A stretch of 64,000 nt of DNA from Macrobrachium rosenbergii. Lineage: Eukaryota; Arthropoda; Malacostraca; Decapoda; Palaemonidae. The notes beneath the pieces were generated by a model. That model searched no databases, was not told the DNA's origin, and was given only the letters and a program-made list of their open reading frames with translations. The translations under genes were made by a program, and so were the position numbers. Where the stretch lies: positions 19,095,558 to 19,159,557 of the forward strand of contig NC_089766.1 in NCBI RefSeq assembly GCF_040412425.1. Reading direction: 5' to 3'. Numbering within the stretch: position 1 is the first letter of the stretch; each line of letters opens with the position of its first letter. Shown here piece by piece: positions 51,310 to 61,202 of this stretch.

Positions 51310-51377
<68 letters not shown>
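51310..51377. repeat. (CT)n microsatellite
   Basis: About 33 CT units. Confidence 0.95.
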
Positions 51378-51379
<2 letters not shown>

Positions 51380-51612
51380 GTTTCAGATTAATGGTGTTGA
51401 TTTTGGTTTGCAGTTTTAAAGTGAAGCGTTTTTTATTGCTTTTCAGAATTCAGTGCTCCTTTTCAGAGGTAACTGACTAAACTTTTAATTATCTTTGATG
51501 GTGATTATCGACAGATTTTGCCAAGAAAGAGTCAAGTTCAAAAGCGTTTGTGTGTTGAACCAAGTATTTCATCAGTTTTGTAAATGACTCAATATTGCCA
51601 GACGCCCCCTTC

Positions 51613-51616
<4 letters not shown>

Positions 51617-51660
<44 letters not shown>
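51617..51660. repeat. (CT)n microsatellite
   Basis: About 22 CT units. Confidence 0.95.
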
Positions 51661-51665
<5 letters not shown>

Positions 51666-52276
51666 AATGCTTGCTTCCTTGTTCTTTTGAAGGATATCAG
51701 TCTTTTTCTCCAGTAACTGTTCCACGTTTTGTCTTCGTAAACTTCTTATTATTTTAACAAGAAGCAAATAATTTTCCCTCGAAGTTAAATTAGGGTTGCA
51801 TCTTCACACTGCTCTAAGTTCCTCACTTACCGAATAGGTATTAGTTAAGTTTTTAATGTTAATATAATAAGCATTGACATGATTCTGTCAGCGGTAGATT
51901 CCTGGATAATCTGAGGCCAGTTTGAGGCGACTTGAATATTTCGGTGGTGAACAACAATTCTAGGTGGCGGTACAGGTGGAAGTCCTCTTCTGGGTTGGAG
52001 TTCGGTTTGGTTCATTTTGTGATGGAATTTCGTCTATGAGGTAAGTTCTTGGGGTAGCTGTCATTGCGAAGATCTTTTTCTTATGCATCCTTTGGTAAAT
52101 CCACCTTTCAGTGGTGCATGTGTTTGTAGATGGGAAAGCAGTTAATTTGCATAAAAATGCAAATTTGCTTTTATTCAAATGTCATTGGACACATAAATAT
52201 CATGAGCAGTCGTCATCCTAGGAGTTATTTATACTGGTGTATTAAACCAGCTGTTGCTCTTTCTCATTTGAGGGTA

Positions 52277-52277
<1 letters not shown>

Positions 52278-52345
<68 letters not shown>
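52278..52345. repeat. (CT)n microsatellite
   Basis: CT run with one CC interruption. Confidence 0.95.
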
Positions 52346-52347
<2 letters not shown>

Positions 52348-52428
52348 TTTATAAACTTTCATGGACAGAAGTTATGGCTCCAGATATTTCATATAAATTG
52401 TTTCTCCAAAAAGACATTTTCCACAGAA

Positions 52429-52432
<4 letters not shown>

Positions 52433-52487
<55 letters not shown>
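52433..52487. repeat. (CT)n microsatellite
   Basis: About 27 CT units. Confidence 0.95.
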
Positions 52488-52491
<4 letters not shown>

Positions 52492-52516
52492 ACAAGTTGC
52501 TATTAGACCTCGATCT

Positions 52517-52622
52517 GCTTAGACCTTACAGACCTTACAATTCATTCGGGTTGCCCCAGGTCCCTCAGTATGAGGCGCCTAAGGAGGGCCTCGACGAGGT
52601 CACCTTTGTTTTCAGAGAGGTT
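52517..52622 (-). repeat. truncated LINE 3' end
   Basis: The segment gaccttacagaccttacaat through ggttgccccaggtccctc matches 30832-30880, the 3' terminal region of the second LINE, at about 90 percent. The same orientation implies a minus-strand insertion truncated to its last 100 bp or so. Confidence 0.75.
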
Positions 52623-52764
52623 ATATTAATCTAGAGGTCAAATCACGTGTCATTGGTTTTGATTTTTTTTTTTTGTGACCCTTTTTGATACACTTCTAAA
52701 GAAATGGAGATTTGTTTTACTCGTGCTAGCGTCACCTCATTCTCATAGTTTTATGGAACTGTGG

Positions 52765-52765
<1 letters not shown>

Positions 52766-52798
<33 letters not shown>
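52766..52798. repeat. (GT)n microsatellite
   Basis: About 16 GT units. Confidence 0.93.
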
Positions 52799-52803
<5 letters not shown>

Positions 52804-52886
52804 GAGGTCCACTTTCTGAAATCTAGAGGTGAGTGGTTGTTGCAGCAGGAATTCTTTCTCTCTGGCCTTCTTCCCTTGTCATATAT

Positions 52887-53197
52887 CCCGTAGCCGGGTA
52901 ATGCCGTCTGTGCACCTCACGCGTTGCACTGTAGGCGTTACTGAAGGGTCTTTGCAGCGTGCCTTCCGTGGCCCCTTGCTGCTGCTTCAACCCCTTTCAT
53001 TCCTTTTCTGTACCTCCTTTCATATTTTCACGCTGCTTCCGTCTTACCTTCCACCCTCTCTAACAATTGATTCATGAATTACCCAGCTGCTCTGAGTTTT
53101 CTCCTGTTACTTAACCCTTCGACCTTATGCTGTCAGTTTCGTTTCAGCTGAATGACCTCATAGGTCCCAGAGCAGCCTTCGACCTCTATTCTCAAGG
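52887..53197 (-). repeat. interspersed palindromic SINE-like repeat, copy 4
   Basis: Full-length reverse-complement copy. On the minus strand it shows gggacctatgaggtcattca, the gacagcataaggtcgaaggg block, and a 3' part with acagtgcaacgcgtgaggtg and cggcattacccggctacggg. The two ends match those fixed by the insertion at 60873-61190. Confidence 0.85.
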
Positions 53198-53249
53198 CAC
53201 TTCCGTCCTTCCTTCGTCTGCCTTTATTTCTGGGCATTGTTGTTATTAT

Positions 53250-53705
53250 CAGCCCTCGATGTAGCTAGGTTGGTAGAGAAGGCAGCCACAGTCTTCATAG
53301 AAGCCTGTGGCGAGGGTTCAATCCCGCCTTCGACCAGTCAGAGCAGACACTTTTACTATCCGTGTAGACACCCGGGATTACGTGTATAATCAGCGGATAG
53401 GTTTACTGAAAGCAAATGCGTTATTATAGACTAATACACACATAAACAAGGCATATCAACATCTTCTAAAACATAACAGACACCTCACACGTCTCCGACT
53501 GTCAGCCTACCCACCCGGATTCTCCTCGTGCTGCTGCGGAGAAAAGGGAGCGATTCGGTAATACATGTACACATTCGTTACCGGGGTCCTGGCGATGTCA
53601 GGCAGACGGCCGATCAGGTGCGGCCTGTACCATAGATCAAAGTCCTTCAAAGAGGCACCGTGCCACCCCATATAAAAAATGGGAATAAGCACGTTAAAAC
53701 GAAGA
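53250..53705 (+). repeat. tRNA-derived SINE
   Basis: TAGCTAGGTTGG at 53262-53273 fits the RNA polymerase III box A (tRNA form GTAGCTCAGTTGGTAGAG). GGTTCAATCCC at 53315-53325 fits box B, 42 bp downstream, as in tRNA genes. The body runs about 300 bp and ends gtccttcaaagaggcaccgt then gcacgttaaaacgaag. A tail of GT repeats abuts the LTR element. The same 3' end occurs at 49121-49195. The upstream edge (near 53250) is set by the tRNA-like head. Confidence 0.75.
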
Positions 53706-53765
53706 TTGTGTGTGTGTGTGTTTGTGTGTGTGTTTGTTCATCGGTTTTAGTTTATAGTTTTGTAA

Positions 53766-54058
53766 TGTCATCTTGTTGTCATTATTTAATTAGTTGATTT
53801 GTCTTAGCTTTAATTTTAAATGTTAAATTTTTGTCACAATGTATTTAGTGGTTCAGGCGTCATTTCTGTCTATTTCTTCATGTATTAAAATTAAGTGATT
53901 TTTCTTAGTGTTTATTTTCACCCCCAAATTGGTTTTGCACACATTGGTTGATTGTCTTGTGATGCGATTTCACTTACTGAATTTCGTATTCTACGGTTAG
54001 TGAATATAGTATTGGAAAATTATACAAGTGTATGTTGTGGTGGTAACGACCCATCACA
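53766..54058 (+). repeat. 5' LTR of the Gmr1-like element
   Basis: 293 bp, TG...CA ends. It differs from the 3' LTR by small indels, for example an extra cacacat near 53938 and tagctt against aacaca near 53806. Confidence 0.9.
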
Positions 54059-54061
54059 AAC

Positions 54062-54077
54062 TGGCGGCCGTGACAGG
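54062..54077 (+). other. primer binding site
   Basis: The sequence tggcggccgtgacagg starts three bases after the LTR. The TGG start pairs with a tRNA 3' CCA end. I did not assign the tRNA species. Confidence 0.65.
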
Positions 54078-54201
54078 ATATTTTGTTCCTGCAAGTATTC
54101 ACTGAGTGTAAAATTGATTCTGGGAGTTTATTTTGGGCAACAGTTTTTGTCTCCAGATTTGATATTTTTTTGGGTATTGTTTTGAGGTTTGATTGAGCAA
54201 A

Positions 54202-55320
54202 ATGAGTACTATTGATGTTTAAGAGCTGTAGTGGAGAGGAGATTTGGCAAGCAAGGCTACTTGAAGTTGGATAGGCTTGAGTTAGAGCAAGTGGCTCAGC
54301 ATTTGGAAATTGAATTTGATTCGTCTGTGAGAAGAGCCTATTGTTGAAGGTATATGATTATGTTAAAACTGTGAAGACAGAGGGGAAATGAAGGTAGTCA
54401 AGAGGAGTGTCTGTAGAGTTTTGAATAAGCAAATTGAGTTAAACAATAGAGTTTAATATAGAAAAATTTGGGGCAGAGGAAGAGAGAGAGAGAGGCAGTT
54501 TGAGGAAATGCGTTTAATGGATCTGTTTCTCTCCTCTTCCCCAACCAGGGAGGTGACGCCTACTATTAATTTGTCAGAGGCACTCAAATTTGTGCCATTT
54601 TTCAAGAGTGTAATGGCGGAGTTTTTGTTTTCATTTGAGAGGATTTGCCGCTAAATTGCAGTGGCCTCAAGGTACTGGACATTACTTATCCGAGTAAATT
54701 GATGAGTGGGGCTCCAGAAAGTGTATGTTACGTTGGATGAGAGTTTATCATCCAGCTATGATAATGTGAAAGCCATTGCTAAAAAGCTTAGCAGGCTTGT
54801 CCTGAAGCTTATAGACAGCGTTTCAGGAATTTACAAAGATAGGGAACAGACGTTCGTAAATTTGCTAGAAGTAGGGCAATATACTTGAAGATTGGTTAAA
54901 AAGTCGAAAAGAAGTTGACAATTTTGAAGGGTTGAAGGAATTGGTACTTGTAGGGTTTAAGAGTGTATACCCGATAAGTTGAAAGGTGCATTTGGAAGAA
55001 TTAAAGATTGATACTTTGCAGGAGGTTGCCATTGCTAGTGACGAATATTACCTGTCACATAAGAGAATGAGTTAGGGTGATGAGTAATATAAAGCCTGGT
55101 TGTGTTAGAAAGAGTCAAGTAATAATAATAATAATAATTACAATGTTTTTGGGAGGCCTAATTATGTTAATAAGTCAGCCAGGAGGCAGAATAATAGTAA
55201 TCATTTTTCTGCTAATAACAATCGTATATCTGACAGAGGTAACATAAATAATCCTGAAGGTTAAGCATGACATGCTTCTTCTGTAATAAAGGGGCATGTA
55301 AAAAGTCGTGTTTGCCTTTA
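54202..55320 (+). pseudogene. gag of the Gmr1-like element
   Basis: The start at 54202 reads MSTIDV. YLKLDRLELEQVAQHLEIEF follows near 54260, then a central capsid-like part: LSEALKFVPFFKSVMAEFLF near 54570-54640, and DESLSSSYDNVKAIAKKLSR then EQTFVNLLE at 54730-54870. These are blocks seen in gypsy Gag proteins of fish and invertebrates. The C-terminal zinc knuckle at 55273-55315 reads CFFCNKGACKKSC, where CxxCxxxGHxxxxC is expected, so the histidine is lost or shifted. Several frameshifts interrupt it, and an in-frame TAA follows almost at once after MSTIDV. Gag would package the element RNA. Confidence 0.75.
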
Positions 55321-55419
55321 AGAAGTCCTGAAAGCTAAGGGTAGATCAGTTATGGGCATTGATAAGCGAGGAGAAGAGCCCGTCAAACGAGGAACTGACT
55401 GAACAATGACTAGTAATTG

Positions 55420-55720
55420 CTTTGAAAGGTATTTGTCCCGTGGTAGTGTCTCGTCTGTGGATTCGTCCAAAGAAAAGTGGATTCGCATTTGCAGGACACA
55501 GGAGCAGCTCAGTCGTTAATTTTAAAGAGGCATTACCTTGCGATTTTGTCCATGATTTTGAAAAGTTTGTTCTGTTGTCTAGCTTTCCAATTCAAGTTGG
55601 AGTCTATCCATCGGTAATTTCCATTTAAAATGTCCATCTTTTTCAGAATATTGAAGTTGTGTTGTGAATAGGTTTCCTGTTAAAGATGTAGATATTGTGT
55701 TAGGAAATGATGTGGCTTAT
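55420..55720 (+). pseudogene. aspartic protease of the Gmr1-like element
   Basis: The active-site block reads DTGAAQSLIL starting at 55495, the standard D-T-G of retroviral-type proteases. Flanking sequence continues through a frameshift (EKFVLLSSFPIQ near 55560-55595). The open 68-codon frame at 55422-55628 is the wrong frame for the DTG itself. Confidence 0.75.
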
Positions 55721-55889
55721 AAAATAATCAGGATCCAATTTTAATGAATCGTGAAATTGCTGTCGTTACTCGTTCTAGAGCTAGTGATGTTGACGCAAGT
55801 CAACAACAGACGTAATTGTAGTAGTTTAGAACGTAGTATTATTAGTAGTAGTAGTGGTAGTAAATTAGTTGTAGATAGGAATATTTAGA

Positions 55890-57130
55890 CCTTCCAAATT
55901 GGACAAGGAAAGGCTAATTAAGCTCAGAAACAAGAATTCCAGGACCTTCCTGTTGAGTCCGGGCGAAGTGGATGATTTAACTGTCCCAAAGTTTAAAATA
56001 ATTAATAACATTCTTTACAGGTTGAGTAGGCTTCTGGGGCTGGCAATGAGTGCACATGAAGTTTTAAAACAGATATTGGTTCCTTATGTTCACAGGTTTG
56101 GCTTGATGTCGTTGGCACATGATAATGGTTGGCAGGTCATTGGAATCTAAGACAGCTAGGAAATTGCCAAGGATTATTTTTAACCCAATTGAAATCCGAC
56201 ATGAAGAAATTTAATGTTAATGGCTGTAGTATCTGTCAAGAAGGTCGGTAAGCCAAACCAAGTTATTCCAAAAGCTCCTTTATGTCCCATCCCTGTGGTT
56301 TCTGACCTTTTAAGGAAATTATCATTGATGTTGTCGGGCCGTTGCCCAGGACTCGTAGTGGGAATGAGTATATTTTCACCATGATGGATAAAATGTCTCG
56401 TTATCCAGAAGCAATTCCTCTACGATCCATCAAAAGTGCAAAAATTGTTGAGGTATTAATTAACTTTTTTACTAGGTTCGGAATGCCTAAGGTGGTTCAA
56501 TCTGATTGTGGTACAAACTTTGTTATGCAAATATTTTAAGGAAAAATGGCAGGGTGGGTATTAAGCATGTGACTGTCTCGCTTATCATCCGGAAAGTCAG
56601 GGTGCTCTGGAGGTTTCATCAAACTCTGAAATCGATGATTAGGAAATATTGTCTAAGTCACGTCTGAGTGGGACAAAAGAATTACCATATCTTTTATTTG
56701 CTTTTCAGTCGGCTCCAGAAGTCAGTCCTCTTGGTTTATCCCCATTTAATTTGGTTTTGGGCATTGTGTTCCGGGAGTCCGCTTGATGTTGTAAGAGAGA
56801 GTCATGTGGGAAGGTGACATTCCTGATATTAATTTATTAGATTATCTGACTAATTTGGGTGATAAAATGACGAAGGCCTGGAATTTGTAGTGAGAATTTG
56901 TGTGATCAGAGAAGAATGAAATACTTCTTTGACAGGAAGACCAAAATTCGTAACTTCGCTGAAGGCGACAAGGTATTGGTGTTGTTACCTCTTCCAGGCA
57001 ATTCGTTAAAAGCTTCATTTTCAGGTCCCTGGAAAGTTTTGAAAAAAATAAGCGAGGTTAATTATTTGGTAGAAACTCTGAACGGAGGAAACCCTTTCAA
57101 CTTTGATTAATATGTTAAAGGAATATAAGG
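55890..57130 (+). pseudogene. integrase of the Gmr1-like element, upstream of RT
   Basis: The N-terminal zinc-binding region has its histidines in VHRFGLMSLAH (about 56090-56120) and CxxC as CSIC at 56225-56236. The catalytic core shows FKEIIIDVVGPLPR with D at 56327-56329. A second D lies in QSDCGTNF at 56504-56506, and E in YHPESQGALE at 56610-56612. The second acidic residue and E are about 35 codons apart, the D,D-35-E spacing. C-terminal blocks include RRMKYFFDRKTKIRNFAEGD then FSGPWKVLKKISEVNYLVET (56910-57080), a gypsy-type integrase tail. Three or more frameshifts break it. Its position between protease and RT is the diagnostic feature of the element. Confidence 0.87.
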
Positions 57131-57299
57131 AAAGGATAAAAAGTCATTCCTGTGGCAACAGTTGGGGAGGTTGTAAAAATTGTAATAATAGCCATTTATT
57201 TCTTTTCCAGAGGAAGAATTTAATGAAGATAAATATGGTAATGATGGTAACTTTCCAACAGGTAATAAAACTTCTTTGAAAAATTTTGATAGTTCAGTT

Positions 57300-58690
57300 T
57301 CTCATTTGAGTTTTGATAAATGTAGGTCTCTAAAGAAGTTGGTGTTCGATTATAAAGAATTGTTTTCGGATGTACCAGGTCAGACATGTCTTAGAACATG
57401 ACGTGGATGTTTGAAGTATGCCACGCCAGTGGAAACAATCGCCATATAGATTAAATCCTTTTAAAGTGAAGTTATTGCAAAAAGAGGTGGAAATATATGT
57501 TGAAACATGGTTTGATCAGACAAGCAAAAAGCCCGCGGTCGTCACCTGTGGTGGTTAAGAAACGATGGGAAGTTTCGTATGTGTTTTGATTATAGGAGAG
57601 TTAATGTGAGTTACAAAACCCGTGGTTATCCTTTGCCACGGATAGAAGATTGCATTGATCGCATGGGGAAGTCTAAATATGAAATGAAATTTGATTTGTT
57701 AAAAAGGTTGGATTATTGGCAAGTTCCTTTCGAAACGAGCAGGGCCTTGTCAGCTTTCGTTCCCCTCAAGGGTTGTTTCAATGTCGTGTTATGCCGTTTG
57801 GTATGAAAAATGCCGCCGCCACTTTTCAGAGTTAATGAACACGTGGTGTATGTAGTTTTAGAAGGTTGTGTGGTTTATATTGATGACATTTATTTGTTAT
57901 AGTGACGACTGGGACACACATTTTAAAGCGTAGGCATTGTTTGAGGTATTGAAGAAAGCTGGTTTGAGTGGTTAATTTAAGAAAAATTGAATTTAAAAGC
58001 GAAGGTTGTTTATTTGGGTCACTTAGTTGGATGGTAAAGTTGCCCCTAAACAAGCAAATGTGGAGATTTAATGAAAAGATTTCTGTTCCTAAGTGCCGAA
58101 GGATGTCAGGAAGTTCTTAGGTTTGCTAGGGTATTATCGTCGGTTTGTAAAAGAATTTCTCTGACATCCTTTGTTCCACTTACTAACCTATTGAAAAAGA
58201 AGGTCGCGCGTTCATTTGGACGAAGGAGCGCAGAATGCTTTTGAAGGATTTTGAAGGGATACTCTCAGTTCCCCATTCTTAGGGCTCCGGATTTCGACCT
58301 CCATTTTCGCTTGCCACTGACGCAAGAAGTGACGTCAGTAATCAGGCGGTTTTATTACAGAACGACAGGCAAGGCGTTCTCACGAAGCAATTCTTTTCCC
58401 AGTGTAACCTCCGCTCAACAAATATTCGACGGTCGAGAAGGAAACACTCGCATTAATCTTGGCCATTAATCATTTTCTGTTTATCTATCTTCCCCCAGGA
58501 ACTCAATAAAGATTATGACAGATCATAATCCGTGACTTTTCATCAACAGATACAAAAATAAAAATCAACGTCTGATGGGGTGGAGTGTCATGTTGCAAAA
58601 TGGAACTTGCAGTTTTTCTCATATACCGGAAGAGATAATGTAGTGGCGTGCTCTCTCTCGCAGCGTTGGGTAGGGATTCGGCAAGAAAGG
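57300..58690 (+). pseudogene. reverse transcriptase and RNase H of the Gmr1-like element
   Basis: RT blocks in order are FRMCFDYRRVN (57575-57605), then YPLPRIEDCIDRMGKSKYEM, KFDLLKRLDYWQVPF, VMPFGMKNAAATFQ (57788-57830) and VVYIDDI, with the catalytic YIDD at 57886-57897. A thumb block near 58010 (YLGHLVG) and LLKK near 58190 follow. RNase H begins around 58313 with ATDARSDVSNQAVLLQN (catalytic D at 58319). It continues through IMTDHNP (58510-58535) and ends GRDNVVACSLSQRW near 58630-58670. Stops and single-base frameshifts occur throughout, for example right after the YIDD box. The domain type is clearly Ty3/gypsy (MPFGMKNA, YIDD) and not copia (YVDD, different spacing). Confidence 0.87.
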
Positions 58691-58699
58691 GGCTCTGCG

Positions 58700-59774
58700 G
58701 ATGACGTAAAGTAGTATCTGTATCGTTCAATTGCGGTGTGTGCTGTCAGAAGTAGGTAGTTAGGTTTGTATTCTTAGAAAGTAGATGAGTGTATAAGGAC
58801 AATGAATATGTATTAATCTGAATTTTCTTTACAGAATTCCATAAATGTCTGGGACTGTAAAATTAGTTATGTTTTTGCTGTAAGTTTTATAGGTGAGGTA
58901 AAGATGGTACTCGTTTGAATTTTTGTGGCAAGAGGTAATTTTAAGATGAGTTGGTGGTGTGTTATTTCTGGAATACGCTTTTGCAGATATTATTGTGTAT
59001 AGTTTTATGCTACTGATGAGAGTACTTGTATAGGCGGTTGTTGATGGTCGTTGGGGTTGTGGTAAGACACTGTTGGGTGATTGATTATGCAGTTGGTGTT
59101 AATCAGAGAGGATTTACTTAATGAAGATGATAGCTACTAATCCGGGTATTCTGTGTTTTCAGGCATAACTACGCTTCACGAGTTTGCGTGTTCAGGTTGC
59201 ACAGGGAAAACTGTGCTGGTTTTCTCTGTGTCATCCATTATAGGTGTGTGTACTCGGTAGGACACTTTTATAGTGATTTAGTGTGTTGACACGGTGGTGT
59301 AAATGACTCTTGTTCGCTGAACATTTTTGCAATGAGCGATGTGAGATATGAAGTGAGAAACCGTTAAGTGTGTAAAAATAGTTATGGCCTATGAACAAAT
59401 ATGTGGAATCCGGAGTGGAGCAATGTAGCTCTTGATTATGTACCTGTGTGAGAGCCTTGGAGCTATTGGTTTGGTGTTGGTTTTCTGTATTGTGTAATAT
59501 TTTGAATTTGTATTGTATGATATTGGGTTACTTTTGATATTTTGTTAATGTGATATTATGTTAGTGCCTTTCTTGTGAGCTGCATCCTTGTTCTTTTGCC
59601 ACCCCGTCCCTCATTTTGTTTTTGGTATCATGCTCTAATTATATAATTGTTTTTTCACAGATTTTATGAAATCATTATTTCTGTTGTTTGACTATTTTTA
59701 TAAGTGATTATTTTATATTTCTTTTAAATTTATTTTTTTTATTTATTTTTTTTTTTTTGAAAAAAACGTCTTTT
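58700..59774 (+). other. long 3' non-coding region of the Gmr1-like element
   Basis: About 1.07 kb between RNase H and the polypurine tract, rich in T and G, with no long frame. It is longer than I would expect for a 3' untranslated region and could hold a decayed extra frame, though I see no envelope-like hydrophobic pattern. Confidence 0.5.
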
Positions 59775-59781
59775 AAGGAGG
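59775..59781 (+). other. polypurine tract
   Basis: AAGGAGG immediately before the 3' LTR, where plus-strand DNA synthesis is primed in LTR elements. The run of A at 59758-59766 precedes it. Confidence 0.75.
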
Positions 59782-60071
59782 TGTCATCTTTATTTGTCAT
59801 TATTTAATTAGTTGATTTGTCTTAACACAATTTTAAATGTTAGAATTTTTGTCACAATGTATTTAGTGGTTCAGGCGTCATTTCTGTCTATTTCTTCATG
59901 TATTAAAATTAGTGATTTTTTCTTGGTGTTTATTTCACCCCCAAATTGGTTTTGTTGGTTGATTGTCTTGTGATGCGATTTCATACTGTGAATTTCATTA
60001 TTCTGGTTAGTGAATACTAGTATTGGAAAATTATACAAGTGTATGTTGTGGTGGTAAAACGACCCATCACA
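59782..60071 (+). repeat. 3' LTR of the Gmr1-like element
   Basis: 290 bp, partner of 53766-54058, followed by the right-hand GTAA target duplication at 60072-60075. Confidence 0.9.
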
Positions 60072-60860
60072 GTAACTTTCCAGAAGTGTGTGTGGAGAAC
60101 GTTAACTTTCTGCATTTAGGATTTCTTCAGACAATTAATTATTGCTAAAATTAATAGTAATAACTCCTTCTCCTCTTCTTCTTCCGCCATTTCAGGGGCC
60201 ACAATGTACCGTCTCCCATCGCTGCAGTAAAGGAACTGTGTATTCACAGACATTCGTAGCTTTCAGTGGGAATACACGCATATCAAGTATAGCTAACATG
60301 GCTCCATGGCATATCGTAGCGCGCTTAGCATCGCATCCGGTGTGAAGCGGCCTAAATTATGCTAACATAGGATAGTTCACCAGTGCTTGGGGATATCCAG
60401 AACTTGTGTCAACAGACAGGGATCTTTCACAGAGTATAATCCTATGAAGCCGATGAAATATGGAACCCAAATTTCTATTTTGTGTGAGGCAGAATCCGGT
60501 TATGTTTGATTTCATGGTGTACCATGGTGCAATCGCCCTCTGTATGATGAGGTTTTTCAGTTGCTTGGCCCATATCTAAATAAAGGTTACCACGTGCCCA
60601 TGGATAATTATCACAACTCCGTGAATCTGACAGAAGAGCTGTAGGAACACGGGTGCACACCTTTACGGCTTATGAGAGTGGCACCAAAGGCACTCAAGTC
60701 AAAAACAAACCCTCCCCCCCCGGCTACAGTATCAACTTCTGAAGGAAAGGCAACACATTTATTTTGCTCTGAGTGGACAGGTTGGTTACTGTAATAACCA
60801 AAAGGGCGAGGACAGGAGGAGTGTGTTCAAAAAAGAAGGTGAAGAAGGTGCTGCTTCTCA

Positions 60861-60872
60861 GGTGGTGACTAT
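60861..60872. repeat. left target site duplication
   Basis: GGTGGTGACTAT, identical to 61191-61202. Confidence 0.85.
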
Positions 60873-61190
60873 GGAATGGGATGGAATGGAATATAGAGTT
60901 TAGGCCAAAGGCCAAGCACTGGGACCTGTGAGGTCACTCCAGTGCTGGAAAGGAAATTGAGAGTAGGTAGGTTTGAAAGGTGCAACAGTAGGAATACCTC
61001 GCAGTTCCACCTTGGGATAATTGTTAGGAGGGTGGATAGCAAGATGGAAGAAAGATAATATGAATGGAGATAGAGTAAAGGGAATGAACGGGGTTGCAGC
61101 TAGGGGCCGAAGAGACGCTGCAAAGAACTTTTACCAATGCCTACAGTGCACCCCGTGAGGTGCACTGATGGCACTACCCCCCTACGAGGA
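60873..61190 (+). repeat. interspersed palindromic SINE-like repeat, copy 5, inserted in piggyBac
   Basis: 318 bp bounded by a 12-bp direct duplication, so its ends are defined: ggaatgggatggaatggaat at the left and cactacccccctacgagga at the right. A 5' hairpin at 60915-60946 pairs agcactgg with ccagtgct. A perfect 9-bp stem with a 6-base loop lies near the 3' end at 61144-61167 (cagtgcacc / ggtgcactg). No box A or box B fits, so it is not an obvious tRNA-derived SINE. The TSD length points to LINE-type integration. Confidence 0.88.
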
Positions 61191-61202
61191 GGTGGTGACT
61201 AT
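61191..61202. repeat. right target site duplication
   Basis: GGTGGTGACTAT, the partner of 60861-60872. After removing the insertion and one copy of the duplication, the piggyBac frame context reads through VVTIAAQPTVATGEY. Confidence 0.85.

Larger units (their letters stand above)
53766..60071 (+). mobile_element. complete Gmr1-like Ty3/gypsy LTR retrotransposon (IN before RT)
   Basis: The element spans 6306 bp with LTRs of 293 and 290 bp that both start TGTCATCTT and end CATCACA. GTAA flanks it at 53762-53765 and 60072-60075, a 4-bp target duplication. A primer binding site lies at 54062-54077 and a polypurine tract (aaggagg) touches the 3' LTR. Internal order is gag, zinc knuckle, protease (DTG at 55495), integrase (55899-57110), RT (57300-58240) and RNase H (58240-58690). 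In ordinary Ty3/gypsy elements integrase is last. Placement before RT is the pattern of the Gmr1 group. Frames are broken at many points, mostly by single-base indels, so this copy is not functional as written. LTR identity of about 92-94 percent by eye means moderate age or low sequence quality. Confidence 0.9.

Noticed and set aside
53766..60071. Ty1/copia classification based on domain order
   Set aside because: RT motifs (MPFGMKNA, YIDD), RNase H (TDHNP) and the integrase tail are of Ty3/gypsy type; order alone is copia-like.
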